From Piscinibacter sp. XHJ-5 (GTDB lineage Bacteria; Pseudomonadota; Gammaproteobacteria; Burkholderiales; Burkholderiaceae_C), in the NCBI RefSeq assembly GCF_029855045.1, contig NZ_CP123228.1:2604001-2668000 (forward strand): a stretch of DNA of 64,000 nt, read 5' to 3'. The notes under the pieces were generated by a model, which had not been told where the DNA came from, did not search any database, and worked only from the letters and a program-made list of their open reading frames with translations. Positions 52,289 through 60,511 of this stretch are shown here, piece after piece. The translations under genes were made by a program, and so were the position numbers. Numbering within the stretch: position 1 is the stretch's first letter; each line of letters begins with the position of its first letter.

Positions 52289-54073
52289 TCAGAACGTCGC
52301 CTTGAAGGTGAACGATATCCAGCCCCGGTCCCACTGTGCGCCGATTCCGCCGATGGCGCCGACCTGCTGCTGCCCGAACGCGTTGACCGAATCGTTGTGG
52401 TGCCTGGCGCGCGAGCCGTTGTAAGCGAGGGCGAAGTTGTACTTGGCCTTCATGTCGAGTGCGACACCCAGGCTGTAGCTGCTGCCCCCTTCATAGCCGC
52501 CAAAAAGAACCGGCGACGTGCCCTTGAGGCCGATCGAATAGAGCAAGGGCATCGACAAGTCCGCGCCCGGAACCACCTGGAACCACGTCGGCACGAACCG
52601 GACGGCGAGGCCCCATGCGTCGCTGGTTGCGCAGCCCAGCCGATCCGCGATCGCCTTGCAACCGTGGTCGACGGAATTGAAGTTCGCGGGGTTGTTCTTC
52701 ACCTTCCCGAGACGGCTGTAGGTCAGCTCGGCAGTCAACGTTGCGGAATCGAACGCCGCGGTCTTGCCGACGTAGGCAATCGCGTTGATCAGTGCATGCG
52801 TCGTGTTCCCGGTCGGCTCCGCACCGAGGAATGTCGCCGGACCCATCAACAACGGCGTATCGATGCGGCGCGCGATTTCGGCGCTGACACTCACGCCTGC
52901 GATCACCCTGGAAACGCTCGCACCGACGAGGGTGACCCGCTTGTCCTGGTAGCTCAAGCCCAGGGACGTGGGTATCGGCACACCGAACGCGAGCGGCGCC
53001 GCCTGCAGCCCGCCCAGCACGATCTGCGGCAGCTTGTCGGTGTACTTGCGAAGGTACACCCCCGCCGTGCCGGACAGCCACGCCGGGCTCCAGCGCGCCA
53101 TCAAGCCCCAGTCGCCGGTCTTGCGCGGTTGCTTGTACGTTGGAATGAATGGCACTGCGGCGACCGGTGTCCCGCCGAGGGCGCTGGAAATGGCCGACGC
53201 CTGCGCCGGATTGATCACGAAGGTGCCGCCTCCTTGGGTCAGGGCATCGAGCACGCCGAAGTAGGTGCCGCCGTCGGGGAACGCACTGGGCTTCCAGTCG
53301 AAGTAGTACTGCCCGGCCACGATGAGCTCGTCGCGCAGCTGGGCCGTTGCGGAGAGCTGGCTGAGCGGCTTGAACACTTCCTTCGCCTCCACGCCCGGAT
53401 TGGCCAGCGCCTTGCGGATGTCGACCGGACCCTGCGCGTACGACACCCCGTGAACGAACGAGAACAGCGACTCGCCCCAGTAGATGGTGTGCTTCCCGAG
53501 CTTGAGGTTGACCGGCACGGTGCCGAGGTCGAACCCTGTGAAGGCGAAGGCGTCGAGGAGTTCGCCGGACGGGCCCCTGTTCCACCGCTTCGTGAATCGG
53601 GTGTAGGTGTTGTCGGGGTACGCCGCGCTGATGTCCCCCAGTCCCGGGATCACGAAATTCGGGTTGGCGGTCTTTTCGGCATCGCTGCGGTACGCGTGGT
53701 CGTACCAAAGCGCCGCGCTGGCGCGCAGTCCCGACCGCTTCTTGTAGACCAGGTCCGATTCGGTCAGGACATCGAGCCGGTTCGTGACGATGTCTTTGCG
53801 CTCGAACTTGCTGTCGGAATTGTCGTAGGTGCTGTTGTTCAGGATGTTCGCATCCTGCGACTGCGCCCGGACCCCGAGGTTGTAGCGCACGCTGTTGTCC
53901 CATCGAAGCGTCAAGTCGGGATTGCCCGTGTCGACGGAGAAGGCGTGGGCGGGCCCTGTGCCGGCGACAGCCGTGACCAGTGCGCCATCGAGCACCGCAC
54001 GAGCCAGGAGGCGCAGCCGATCCGAGGGCCAGTTGATGCACATGGTGGGCTCCATAGACGCTCGTTCAACCAA
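52289..54073 (-). CDS. DUF1302 outer-membrane protein
   Basis: 594 residues: a beta-barrel-type protein with Aro-rich alternating strands. Start choice is uncertain: ATG 54073, or the in-frame ATGs 6 and 10 codons later. Signatures are LTLRWDNSVRYNLGVRAQSQ, NRLDVLTESDLVYKKRSGLR, LGKHTIYWGESLFSFVHGVS and the ending GWISFTFKATF with a C-terminal Phe. It is the first gene of the operon and probably the outer-membrane port for the MMPL pump. The homologous cluster is associated with degradation or export of steroids, terpenes and other hydrophobic compounds in other proteobacteria (from memory). Confidence 0.92.
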   Translation of the reverse strand: MVERASMEPTMCINWPSDRLRLLARAVLDGALVTAVAGTGPAHAFSVDTGNPDLTLRWDNSVRYNLGVRAQSQDANILNNSTYDNSDSKFERKDIVTNRLDVLTESDLVYKKRSGLRASAALWYDHAYRSDAEKTANPNFVIPGLGDISAAYPDNTYTRFTKRWNRGPSGELLDAFAFTGFDLGTVPVNLKLGKHTIYWGESLFSFVHGVSYAQGPVDIRKALANPGVEAKEVFKPLSQLSATAQLRDELIVAGQYYFDWKPSAFPDGGTYFGVLDALTQGGGTFVINPAQASAISSALGGTPVAAVPFIPTYKQPRKTGDWGLMARWSPAWLSGTAGVYLRKYTDKLPQIVLGGLQAAPLAFGVPIPTSLGLSYQDKRVTLVGASVSRVIAGVSVSAEIARRIDTPLLMGPATFLGAEPTGNTTHALINAIAYVGKTAAFDSATLTAELTYSRLGKVKNNPANFNSVDHGCKAIADRLGCATSDAWGLAVRFVPTWFQVVPGADLSMPLLYSIGLKGTSPVLFGGYEGGSSYSLGVALDMKAKYNFALAYNGSRARHHNDSVNAFGQQQVGAIGGIGAQWDRGWISFTFKATF

Positions 54074-54299
54074 AGCGCCATGCTGCGCGCGGCGTGCCGA
54101 GATGGCGCGGACGACCCACTGCTCGACCGCGGATCAAACCGGAAGCGCGTGACCGAGTCAACTGGACGAAGGTATCGGTCGACGCCGCGCTGCGGCCCCA
54201 GTAACCATGACAACGATGAGCACTACCGAAGTCGGTCACGAACCATATACATTGCTGTCAGCACGCAACGGCGCGTGCTTGCGCTCCAGCGAGGGGGAC

Positions 54300-55010
54300 A
54301 TGGCGTCACGATACCCATCCGAGTCCGGGGTGACGTCTGCGACGGGCACGATGCCGATCGTGTTCGTGGTCGACGACGACGTATCCGTGCGGGAGTCATT
54401 GGAACTGCTGATCGTCTCCGCCGGCTGGCATCCGGAGACGTTCCCGTCCGCGCAGGAGTTCCTCGGCCGTCCCCGTGTCCAGGCGCCGAGCTGCCTTCTC
54501 CTCGACGTTGCCATGCCGGGCCTCAATGGCCTGGAGTTGCAGAAGCGCGTCGCGGTCGAGCGCCCCGACATGCCGATCATCTTCATCACCGGCCATGGCG
54601 ACGTGCCGATGACGGTTCAGGCGATGAAGGCGGGCGCCGTGGAGTTCCTGACCAAACCGTTGCGGGATGACGTGGTCGTCGATGCTGTCGCGAGCGCTCT
54701 CGAGCGCAGCCGGCTCGCGCTCGACCACGAGTCGCAGATGACCGCGCTGCGCGATCGGTACGCGTCGTTGAGCCGGCGCGAGCGGGAAGTCATGGCCCTC
54801 GTGGTGGCCGGCCTGCTGAACAAGCAGGTCGGCGGCGAGCTGGGCATCAGCGAGATCACGGTCAAGGCGCATCGGGGCCGGGTGATGCAGAAGATGAAGG
54901 CCGCGTCCTTGCCCGACCTGGTCACGATGTCGACGCAACTCGGCATCCTCGGCCTGCCCGAAGCCGGATCGCAAGCGGTCGGTCCAGCGCAAGCGGGCCT
55001 GGGTCGCTGA
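54300..55010 (+). CDS. FixJ/LuxR-type response regulator
   Basis: 236 residues from ATG 54300, chosen because GAGGGGG lies just before it; the frame is open to an ATG at 54207 that lacks a ribosome site. Receiver: IVFVVDDDVSVRESLELLIV, LLLDVAMPGLNGLELQ (phospho-acceptor D69), TGHGDVPMTVQAMKAGAVEF, K in FLTKPLRDD. LuxR helix-turn-helix: LSRREREVMALVVAGLLNKQ, LGISEITVKAHRGRVMQKMK. It is nearly colinear with the regulator at 25051. No kinase is adjacent; it is divergent from the DUF1302 operon and is its likely activator. Confidence 0.9.
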   Translation: MASRYPSESGVTSATGTMPIVFVVDDDVSVRESLELLIVSAGWHPETFPSAQEFLGRPRVQAPSCLLLDVAMPGLNGLELQKRVAVERPDMPIIFITGHGDVPMTVQAMKAGAVEFLTKPLRDDVVVDAVASALERSRLALDHESQMTALRDRYASLSRREREVMALVVAGLLNKQVGGELGISEITVKAHRGRVMQKMKAASLPDLVTMSTQLGILGLPEAGSQAVGPAQAGLGR

Positions 55011-55029
55011 CCTCGAGTCCGCGCCAGGC

Positions 55030-55506
55030 TCAGCGCGACTGGAGAGCGTGGCGCTGACCCGCCGTGCTGTTGCGGGCTTCGATCGCCTTCACGGAGTGGT
55101 CAAACGCCCGCTCCAGAACGCGCCTGCCAATGGTTCCGAGGACCAAGCCGAGCAGGCGTCCCTTGAGGTTCTTGCCCTCGCGCACGATGATCGCGTCGAT
55201 GCTGGTGATGCCGTTGGGGTGCCGCGTGAAGGTGTAGGTGTGGCCTGAGGCGCCTCCCCACACGTTGGAGTCGACCGTCGTGAGGACGACGCGGCTGGAA
55301 TCGGACCAGTCATAGTGCAGTCGTTCCCAGATGCCGCCCGAGCCTTCCGTGACGTCGGCGTGCAAAGAGTCCTGGTGATGCACCGTGAGGACCTCGTCGG
55401 CGCTGTTTTTGAAGAGCGTCGAGCGGCCGGGCCCGAAGTCGGTGAGCCCGGCAACGTATTGCTCGGGAGTTGACGTGGTCGTCTGGTGGAGGTGGATCGT
55501 GGGCAT
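55030..55506 (-). CDS. SRPBCC-family (Bet v1/START-like) protein
   Basis: 158 residues from ATG 55506. The polyketide-cyclase/START-like pattern is IHLHQTTTSTPEQYVAGLTD, ERLHYDWSDSSRVVLTTVDS and GHTYTFTRHPNGITSIDAII, ending in the long C-terminal helix LVLGTIGRRVLERAFDHSVK. Such proteins bind hydrophobic ligands in a deep pocket. It lies 17 bases after the secreted hydrolase gene on the same strand. Function not assigned. Confidence 0.8.
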   Translation of the reverse strand: MPTIHLHQTTTSTPEQYVAGLTDFGPGRSTLFKNSADEVLTVHHQDSLHADVTEGSGGIWERLHYDWSDSSRVVLTTVDSNVWGGASGHTYTFTRHPNGITSIDAIIVREGKNLKGRLLGLVLGTIGRRVLERAFDHSVKAIEARNSTAGQRHALQSR

Positions 55507-55523
55507 GGGTGCTCCGTGCCTCC

Positions 55524-56291
55524 TCAGCGCGCCGCGGCCGCGATGATGGCGTCGGCGACTTCCTTCGGCCGCGACTGCTGAGGCACGTGGCTGGTGGGCA
55601 GGCTGACGACCTTCGCACCGATGGCCTTGGCCATCGCTGCCTGCTGGGCCGGCGGGATCATGTGGTCCTGCTGGCTGAGGATGTACCACGACGGGCGGGT
55701 CTTCCACGCCGCGATGGTGGTTCGGGCGTCGAAGTTGGCGCCGCGCACCGGTCCTTGCGTGACCGCCATCAGGTTCGTCTCCGACGCCGGGAGGTCCTGT
55801 GCGAAGTGCTTCGCGATGCCTTCCGGTGTCAGCGTCAGAAAGCCTTCCTTGTCCGTCACGATGTGCTTGAAGCCCTCCGGCGTCGGATAGTCCTTCGACA
55901 TCTCGGCGACCGATTGGCCTTCGGAAGGCGCGAAGGCGGACACGTAGACCAGCGACTTGACCCGCTCGTGCTGTCCCGCTTCGGAGATGACGACGCCACC
56001 CCACGAGTGGCCGACGAGGACCACCGGCCCCGTCTGCGCGTCCAGCACGCGGCGTGTCGCGGCCACGTCGTCGGCCAGCGAGGTCAGCGGGTTCTGAACC
56101 GAGACGACCTTGAGGCCCTCGGCTTGCAGGCGAGGCACGACACGGTTCCAGGCGGAACCGTCGGCGAAGGCGCCATGGACCAGGACGACCGTGGTGGGCG
56201 CCGCCGAATCGGGCGAGGCGGGTGCCGCGCCGGCTGAGAGAGTCAGGGCGATGGCTGTGGCGGCAATGGCGTTCTTGACGAGGCGAGTCAT
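55524..56291 (-). CDS. secreted alpha/beta hydrolase
   Basis: 255 residues with a Sec signal peptide (AIAATAIALTLSAGAAPA). Core motifs: VVLVHGAFADGSAWNRVVPR, nucleophile GHSWGG (S near 95), FAPSEGQSVAEM, the acid in LSQQDHMIPPAQQ and His in LPTSHVPQQSRP. This is the AB-hydrolase group near plant salicylate/methylketone esterases, usually esterase-like. It is co-transcribed with the SRPBCC gene; divergent from the molybdenum hydroxylase genes. Confidence 0.88.
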   Translation of the reverse strand: MTRLVKNAIAATAIALTLSAGAAPASPDSAAPTTVVLVHGAFADGSAWNRVVPRLQAEGLKVVSVQNPLTSLADDVAATRRVLDAQTGPVVLVGHSWGGVVISEAGQHERVKSLVYVSAFAPSEGQSVAEMSKDYPTPEGFKHIVTDKEGFLTLTPEGIAKHFAQDLPASETNLMAVTQGPVRGANFDARTTIAAWKTRPSWYILSQQDHMIPPAQQAAMAKAIGAKVVSLPTSHVPQQSRPKEVADAIIAAAAR

Positions 56292-56549
56292 GCGAAGGTC
56301 CTTGGAGAGAAAAGGGTGCGGTGCGAGACCACCGAGATGGAGGTCTCAGCGTTGGCTTGAATATCGGACTTCCGGCATTTCAGGACAAGGTGAAGTAAGG
56401 CCGACACATCGATGTCACCGCGGTGGGACGTTCGCGTACGACCTTGGACCGACCTCTGCGTGCCGACTCCGCCGGATGCCAGCCCGCCGCCGCTTTCCTA
56501 TCGTCGCTGCGTCATGAGTTGCGCCGCCGCGCTGACCGAGGACTGCAAG

Positions 56550-57020
56550 ATGACGCAAAGGATCAAGGTCAATGGCTCTAGCCGCAGTGTCGATGTCGAT
56601 GCAGACACGCCCGTGCTGTGGGTGCTGCGCGATGTCCTCGGCATGACGGGAACCAAGTTCGGGTGCGGCATGGGCCTTTGCGGCGCGTGCACCGTCCATG
56701 TCGACGGCGTGGCGGCGCGCTCTTGCGTGACGCCGGTGGAGTCGGTCGGCAAGGCGGACATCACCACTATCGAGCACCTGTCGAGATCGAGGGTAGGGCA
56801 GGCTTTGCAAAAGGCCTGGATCGACCTCGAGATACCGCAATGCGGCTATTGCCAGTCCGGACAACTGATGTCCGCGGCCAGCCTGCTCTCGCGCAATCCG
56901 TCGCCCACCGACAAGGACATCGACGAGGCGATGTCCGGCAACATCTGCCGGTGCGGTACCTACAACCGGCTTCGCGAAGGCATCAAGACCGCTGCGAGAG
57001 CTCTATCGAAGCATGCATGA
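56550..57020 (+). CDS. (2Fe-2S)-binding small subunit, isoquinoline 1-oxidoreductase type
   Basis: 156 residues from ATG 56550 (GAGGA 8 bases upstream; the open frame extends to 56412 without similarity). The first cluster uses C39, C44, C47 and C59 (KFGCGMGLCGACTVH, ARSC). The second uses C98, C101, C133 and C135 (QCGYCQSGQ, NICRCGTY). It passes electrons from the Mo cofactor to an acceptor. It pairs with the large subunit 9 bases downstream. No FAD subunit follows, as expected for IorA-type enzymes that use a cytochrome or dye acceptor. Confidence 0.93.
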   Translation: MTQRIKVNGSSRSVDVDADTPVLWVLRDVLGMTGTKFGCGMGLCGACTVHVDGVAARSCVTPVESVGKADITTIEHLSRSRVGQALQKAWIDLEIPQCGYCQSGQLMSAASLLSRNPSPTDKDIDEAMSGNICRCGTYNRLREGIKTAARALSKHA

Positions 57021-57029
57021 GGAGCCGAC

Positions 57030-59222
57030 ATGATCCTCGATCGACTTCAAGAACATCTGGCCGACCGTGAAGAGCCGGGCGTCTCGCGCCGCACGCTGCT
57101 GAAGGCCGCGCTTTCTGCCGCCGGTGGCCTGATCATCGGTGTCGGGTCCGTCACGGGCGCGGCGGCTGCGACTGGCGGCAAAGGTTCCGGTGCGTTCGCC
57201 CCCAACGCCTTCGTGCGCATCGACCCCGACGGCCGGGTGACGATGACCATGGCATACATCGAGATGGGGCAGGGGACGTACACATCGATTGCCATGCTCA
57301 TCGCCGAGGAACTCGAAGTCGATCTGAGTTCGGTTCGCTGGGAACATGCTCCGCCCGACGACAAGCTCTATCGAAACGGGATTTTCGGGTTCCAGGTGAC
57401 GGGGGGCTCCACGACGATCCGCGCAAGCTTCGACCCGATGCGATCCGCCGGTGCCGCGGCGCGAATGATGCTGGTACAGGCGGCGGCACAGCGATGGGGC
57501 GTGGACGCGAGGGAGTGCAGGGCCGAGAAGGGCGAAGTGGTCCACTCCGCCAGCCTTCGGCGCTTGAAGTACGGCACGCTCGTGGCCGATGCTGCGAAGC
57601 TGCCCGTGCCGACGGACGTGCCGCTCAAGCGCATCGACGAATTCAAGCTGATCGGCACGCCCGCCAAGCGGCTGGACACCCCAGGCAAGGTCAATGGGAC
57701 CGCCCGGTATGGCATCGACACGCGAGTGCCGGGAATGAAAGTGGCCACCCTGATGCAGGCGCCGGCCTACGGTGGTCGGCTCCGCAGCGTGAACGACCGT
57801 GCCGCGCGCGCGGTCAAGGGGGTGCGGCAGATCGTGAGACTGGACGACTGCGTCGCCGTGGTCGCGGACCACATGGGCGCGGCCAAGAAGGGTTTGGCTG
57901 CCCTGGTGCTCGAGTGGGACGACGGCCCGAACGCCCGGATCGACACCGCCGACATCGTCAAGTCGATGGAGCAAGCCTCGAAGGGGCGGGCCGCCGTCGC
58001 GAGAGCGGAGGGCGACTTCAAGGGAAGCTATTCGGGCGCACATCAACGTGTCGAAGCGGTCTACGAGGTTCCATTTCTTGCCCATGCCACCATGGAGCCG
58101 ATGAACTGCACGGTTCATGTTCGCAAGGACGAGTGCGAGATCTGGACCGGAACACAGGTGCTCACTCGCGCGCAGAAGGTCGCGGCGGATGTGACCGGCC
58201 TTCCGCTGGAGAAGGTCATCGTTCACAACCACCTGCTGGGCGGCGGCTTCGGCCGGCGACTCGAAGTCGATGGCGTCGCACGCGCCGTGCAGATTGCCAG
58301 GCAGGTCGACGCGCCGATCAAGGTCGTCTGGTCGCGCGAGGAAGACATACGTCGCGACATGTTCCGGCCGTACTTCTTCGACAGGATCAGCGCGGGCCTC
58401 GATGCACAAGGAAGGCCGGTGGCGTGGAACCATCGCATCACGGGCTCGTCCATCCTGAAGCGGTGGGCGCCACCGCTGTACCAGAACGACTTCGATCCCG
58501 AGACCATCGACGGTGCGGTCCACACTCCATACGCGATCGCGAACGTCCTCGTCGAGTACGTCAACCATGAGCCGCCGCACATCCCGACAGCGTTCTGGCG
58601 CGGCGTCGGCCCCACCCACAACGTCTTCGTCGTCGAGAGCTTCATCGACGAACTGGCAGCGCAGGCTGGTCAGGATCCGGTGGCGTACCGCCTGTCAATG
58701 CTGGACAACAATCCGAGAGCCAAGGCCGTGTTGCAACTGGCGGCGCAGAAGTCGAACTGGTGCCAGGCCATGCCCAAAGGCATGGGGCGCGGGGTAGCGC
58801 TTCAGTTTGCGTTCGGCACCTACATGGCGCTCGTGGCCGATGTCGAGGTGCTGCCCGACGGCCAGGTTCGCGTTCACAGGGTCGTGTCGGCCCTGGATTG
58901 CGGCGTGGTGGTGAACCCCGACACGGTCGAGGCGCAGGTCCAGAGCGCCGTGATCTTCGGTGTCTCGGGCGCCCTCTTCGGTGAGATCACCATCAAGAAG
59001 GGACGGGTGGAGCAGTCCAATTTCCATGACTACCGTCCCATCCGGATGAACGAGGCCCCTGCCGTCGACGTGCACATCGTCAAGAGCACCGAGAAGCCCG
59101 GTGGCATGGGCGAGCCCGGAACGTCGGCGCTGGCTCCGGCGGTGACCAACGCCATCCATGCCGCCACCGGCAAGCGGATCCGGCGGCTTCCCGTGGACGC
59201 TGCGCTTCTGAAGAACGCCTGA
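57030..59222 (+). CDS. molybdopterin-binding large subunit, isoquinoline 1-oxidoreductase type (xanthine oxidase family)
   Basis: 730 residues. A twin-arginine signal (SRRTLLKAALSAAGG) means the folded Mo enzyme is exported together with its small partner. MCD-binding regions: AYIEMGQGTYTSIAMLIAEE, FQVTGGSTTIRASFD, LLGGGFGRRLEVDGVARAVQ, AFWRGVGPTHNVFVVESFID; the catalytic Glu is E695 in GGMGEPGTSALAPAVTNAI. The enzyme hydroxylates an aldehyde or N-heterocycle with water as the oxygen source. No dedicated XdhC-type chaperone is adjacent. Substrate is not determined. Confidence 0.93.
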   Translation: MILDRLQEHLADREEPGVSRRTLLKAALSAAGGLIIGVGSVTGAAAATGGKGSGAFAPNAFVRIDPDGRVTMTMAYIEMGQGTYTSIAMLIAEELEVDLSSVRWEHAPPDDKLYRNGIFGFQVTGGSTTIRASFDPMRSAGAAARMMLVQAAAQRWGVDARECRAEKGEVVHSASLRRLKYGTLVADAAKLPVPTDVPLKRIDEFKLIGTPAKRLDTPGKVNGTARYGIDTRVPGMKVATLMQAPAYGGRLRSVNDRAARAVKGVRQIVRLDDCVAVVADHMGAAKKGLAALVLEWDDGPNARIDTADIVKSMEQASKGRAAVARAEGDFKGSYSGAHQRVEAVYEVPFLAHATMEPMNCTVHVRKDECEIWTGTQVLTRAQKVAADVTGLPLEKVIVHNHLLGGGFGRRLEVDGVARAVQIARQVDAPIKVVWSREEDIRRDMFRPYFFDRISAGLDAQGRPVAWNHRITGSSILKRWAPPLYQNDFDPETIDGAVHTPYAIANVLVEYVNHEPPHIPTAFWRGVGPTHNVFVVESFIDELAAQAGQDPVAYRLSMLDNNPRAKAVLQLAAQKSNWCQAMPKGMGRGVALQFAFGTYMALVADVEVLPDGQVRVHRVVSALDCGVVVNPDTVEAQVQSAVIFGVSGALFGEITIKKGRVEQSNFHDYRPIRMNEAPAVDVHIVKSTEKPGGMGEPGTSALAPAVTNAIHAATGKRIRRLPVDAALLKNA

Positions 59223-59315
59223 CTCCGCTCGACCTCGCGGTCCCTGTTGGTGAAGGACGAGGACGACTTGTCCTGGGAACGCATGTCGTGGAGTCTTCAT
59301 GGCCTGGCTCGCCCG

Positions 59316-59331
59316 GCAGCCGGAGGGCTGC
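59316..59331. terminator. small hairpin between convergent genes
   Basis: GCAGCC (59316-59321), loop GGAG, GGCTGC (59326-59331) lies between the end of the molybdenum subunit gene (59222) and the 3' end of the small minus-strand ORF (59342). No T tract on either side, so termination is only suggested. Confidence 0.35.
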
Positions 59332-59341
59332 GGCCGGGGTT

Positions 59342-59473
59342 CATCGGAATGCGCACACCAGCCCGTAGACGATGCCGACCGCCGCACAGGAGACGATCAG
59401 CGCCGGAAGAATGAACAGCGCAACGCCGTACTCTTCGTGATGCGCTTCGAGATGCTGAAAGATCCGGTTCATG
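59342..59473 (-). CDS. 43-residue single-span membrane peptide
   Basis: Reading the minus strand from ATG 59473 gives a 43-residue frame. It has a charged, His-rich N-terminus (MNRIFQHLEAHHEEYG), one hydrophobic helix (VALFILPALIVSCAAVGIVY) and a short basic tail ending FR. GGAG lies 7 bases before the ATG. The composition (acidic amphipathic start plus one span) is that of a real small membrane protein and not of random GC-rich sequence. It is not a family I recognise. It has its own site between two oppositely oriented genes. Confidence 0.6.
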
Positions 59474-59601
59474 AGGTTCTCCGCTGCCGTGACGCTGGTG
59501 AGATGTCCTGCTTGTTCACAGCGTAGGCGCTCACCGGCGGCCCTTAAAGGTCGACACTTCCAAAGCGTTTTTGCAGAAGACGAAACAATTCCCGTGGTCT
59601 T

Positions 59602-60057
59602 TCAGCGGGACGTCGGCCGGCGGGGGACCATGAGCGTCGCGGTCATGCTCTGGACAACGACGCCGCGCTGGTTGAGCGTGTTCGATCGCATCACCACGAC
59701 GCCGCGGTCGGGACGCGAGCGAGAGGGCGTGACCTCGATCACCTCGCTCTCCGCATGCAGCACGTCGCCAGGCCGGGTCGGCGCTTTCCAGGCGAGTTCG
59801 CCGCCCGCGCCGACGATCCCGCCGGCCAGGCGCGGCCCGCTGGTCACCAGCAGGCGCATCGTCACGGCCGCGGTGTGCCAGCCGCTGGCCGCCAAGCCGC
59901 CAAAGATGGAGTGCGTCGCGGCGGCTTCGTCGAGGTGGAACGGCTGCGGGTCGAACTGCTGGGCGAACGACGTGATCTGGTCGAGGTCCAGCGCATGCGT
60001 GTCGGTCTTGAAGGTGTCGCCCACCTTCAGGTCGTCGAGGTACAGAAGGTCGTTCAT
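59602..60057 (-). CDS. MaoC-family dehydratase
   Basis: 151 residues, hotdog-fold hydratase: FAQQFDPQPFHLDEAAATHS (catalytic Asp/His), FGGLAASGWHTAAVTMRLLV, GGELAWKAPTRPGDVLHAES. It is a paralogue of 7757-8209 with nearly the same motif order, so it probably has a similar enoyl-CoA hydratase role. It stands alone on the minus strand; 60058-60301 upstream contains no gene that I can see and presumably holds both promoters. Confidence 0.9.
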   Translation of the reverse strand: MNDLLYLDDLKVGDTFKTDTHALDLDQITSFAQQFDPQPFHLDEAAATHSIFGGLAASGWHTAAVTMRLLVTSGPRLAGGIVGAGGELAWKAPTRPGDVLHAESEVIEVTPSRSRPDRGVVVMRSNTLNQRGVVVQSMTATLMVPRRPTSR

Positions 60058-60301
60058 CGGCGTCTCGTCGAGTTGGTGCGTCGAAATCTAGGAACTGCGG
60101 CGCCACGGGAGAAGGCTCCGGCGCTGAAAGACTCTTTCCAGATCCGACAAAAATCGGACGCGGCCTGCATCGCCGGGGGGAGGGAGCGGGAAGGTTCCAT
60201 CGTTGCACTGATTGCAAAGACGAATTGCAGGCACTCCTCTGGTTCGGTCTGTGCCGTCCACCTAGATTGGATTGCATAGGACGACGCTCTTGGAGACTGC
60301 G

Positions 60302-60511
60302 ATGACGCACCACAACGCTTCTCTTCCGGCCCCCCGCTTCGAAATCCGCTTCCAGTCGCTCTTTCAAGAGGGCCGCGGCATGGCGTTCCCCTGCGATGCC
60401 AGCGGTCAGGTCGACCTGGACACGCTGTCCGACAAGGGCCGCTCCAACTACCTCTTCGCCAGAGCGATGGTGGGCCGCGAATACACGATGCCCAGCGTCT
60501 GCGCAGCATGA
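60302..60511 (+). CDS. conserved small protein (69 residues), coupled to the acetyltransferase
   Basis: ATG 60302 preceded by GGAG opens a 69-residue frame: RFEIRFQSLFQEGRGMAFPC, DASGQVDLDTLSDKGRSNYL, then FARAMVGREYTMPSV. The pattern resembles short uncharacterised proteins seen in Burkholderiales (recalled, not searched). No signal or membrane segment. The stop overlaps the GNAT start (ATGA at 60508), so both are translated together. Function unknown. Confidence 0.7.
   Translation: MTHHNASLPAPRFEIRFQSLFQEGRGMAFPCDASGQVDLDTLSDKGRSNYLFARAMVGREYTMPSVCAA

Noticed and set aside
54160..54180. Fifth copy of the CGAYACCAARGTATYG dyad
   Set aside because: CTGGACGAAGGTATCG matches a reference copy at only 11 of 16 positions and lacks the left half-site, so it is mentioned but not annotated.
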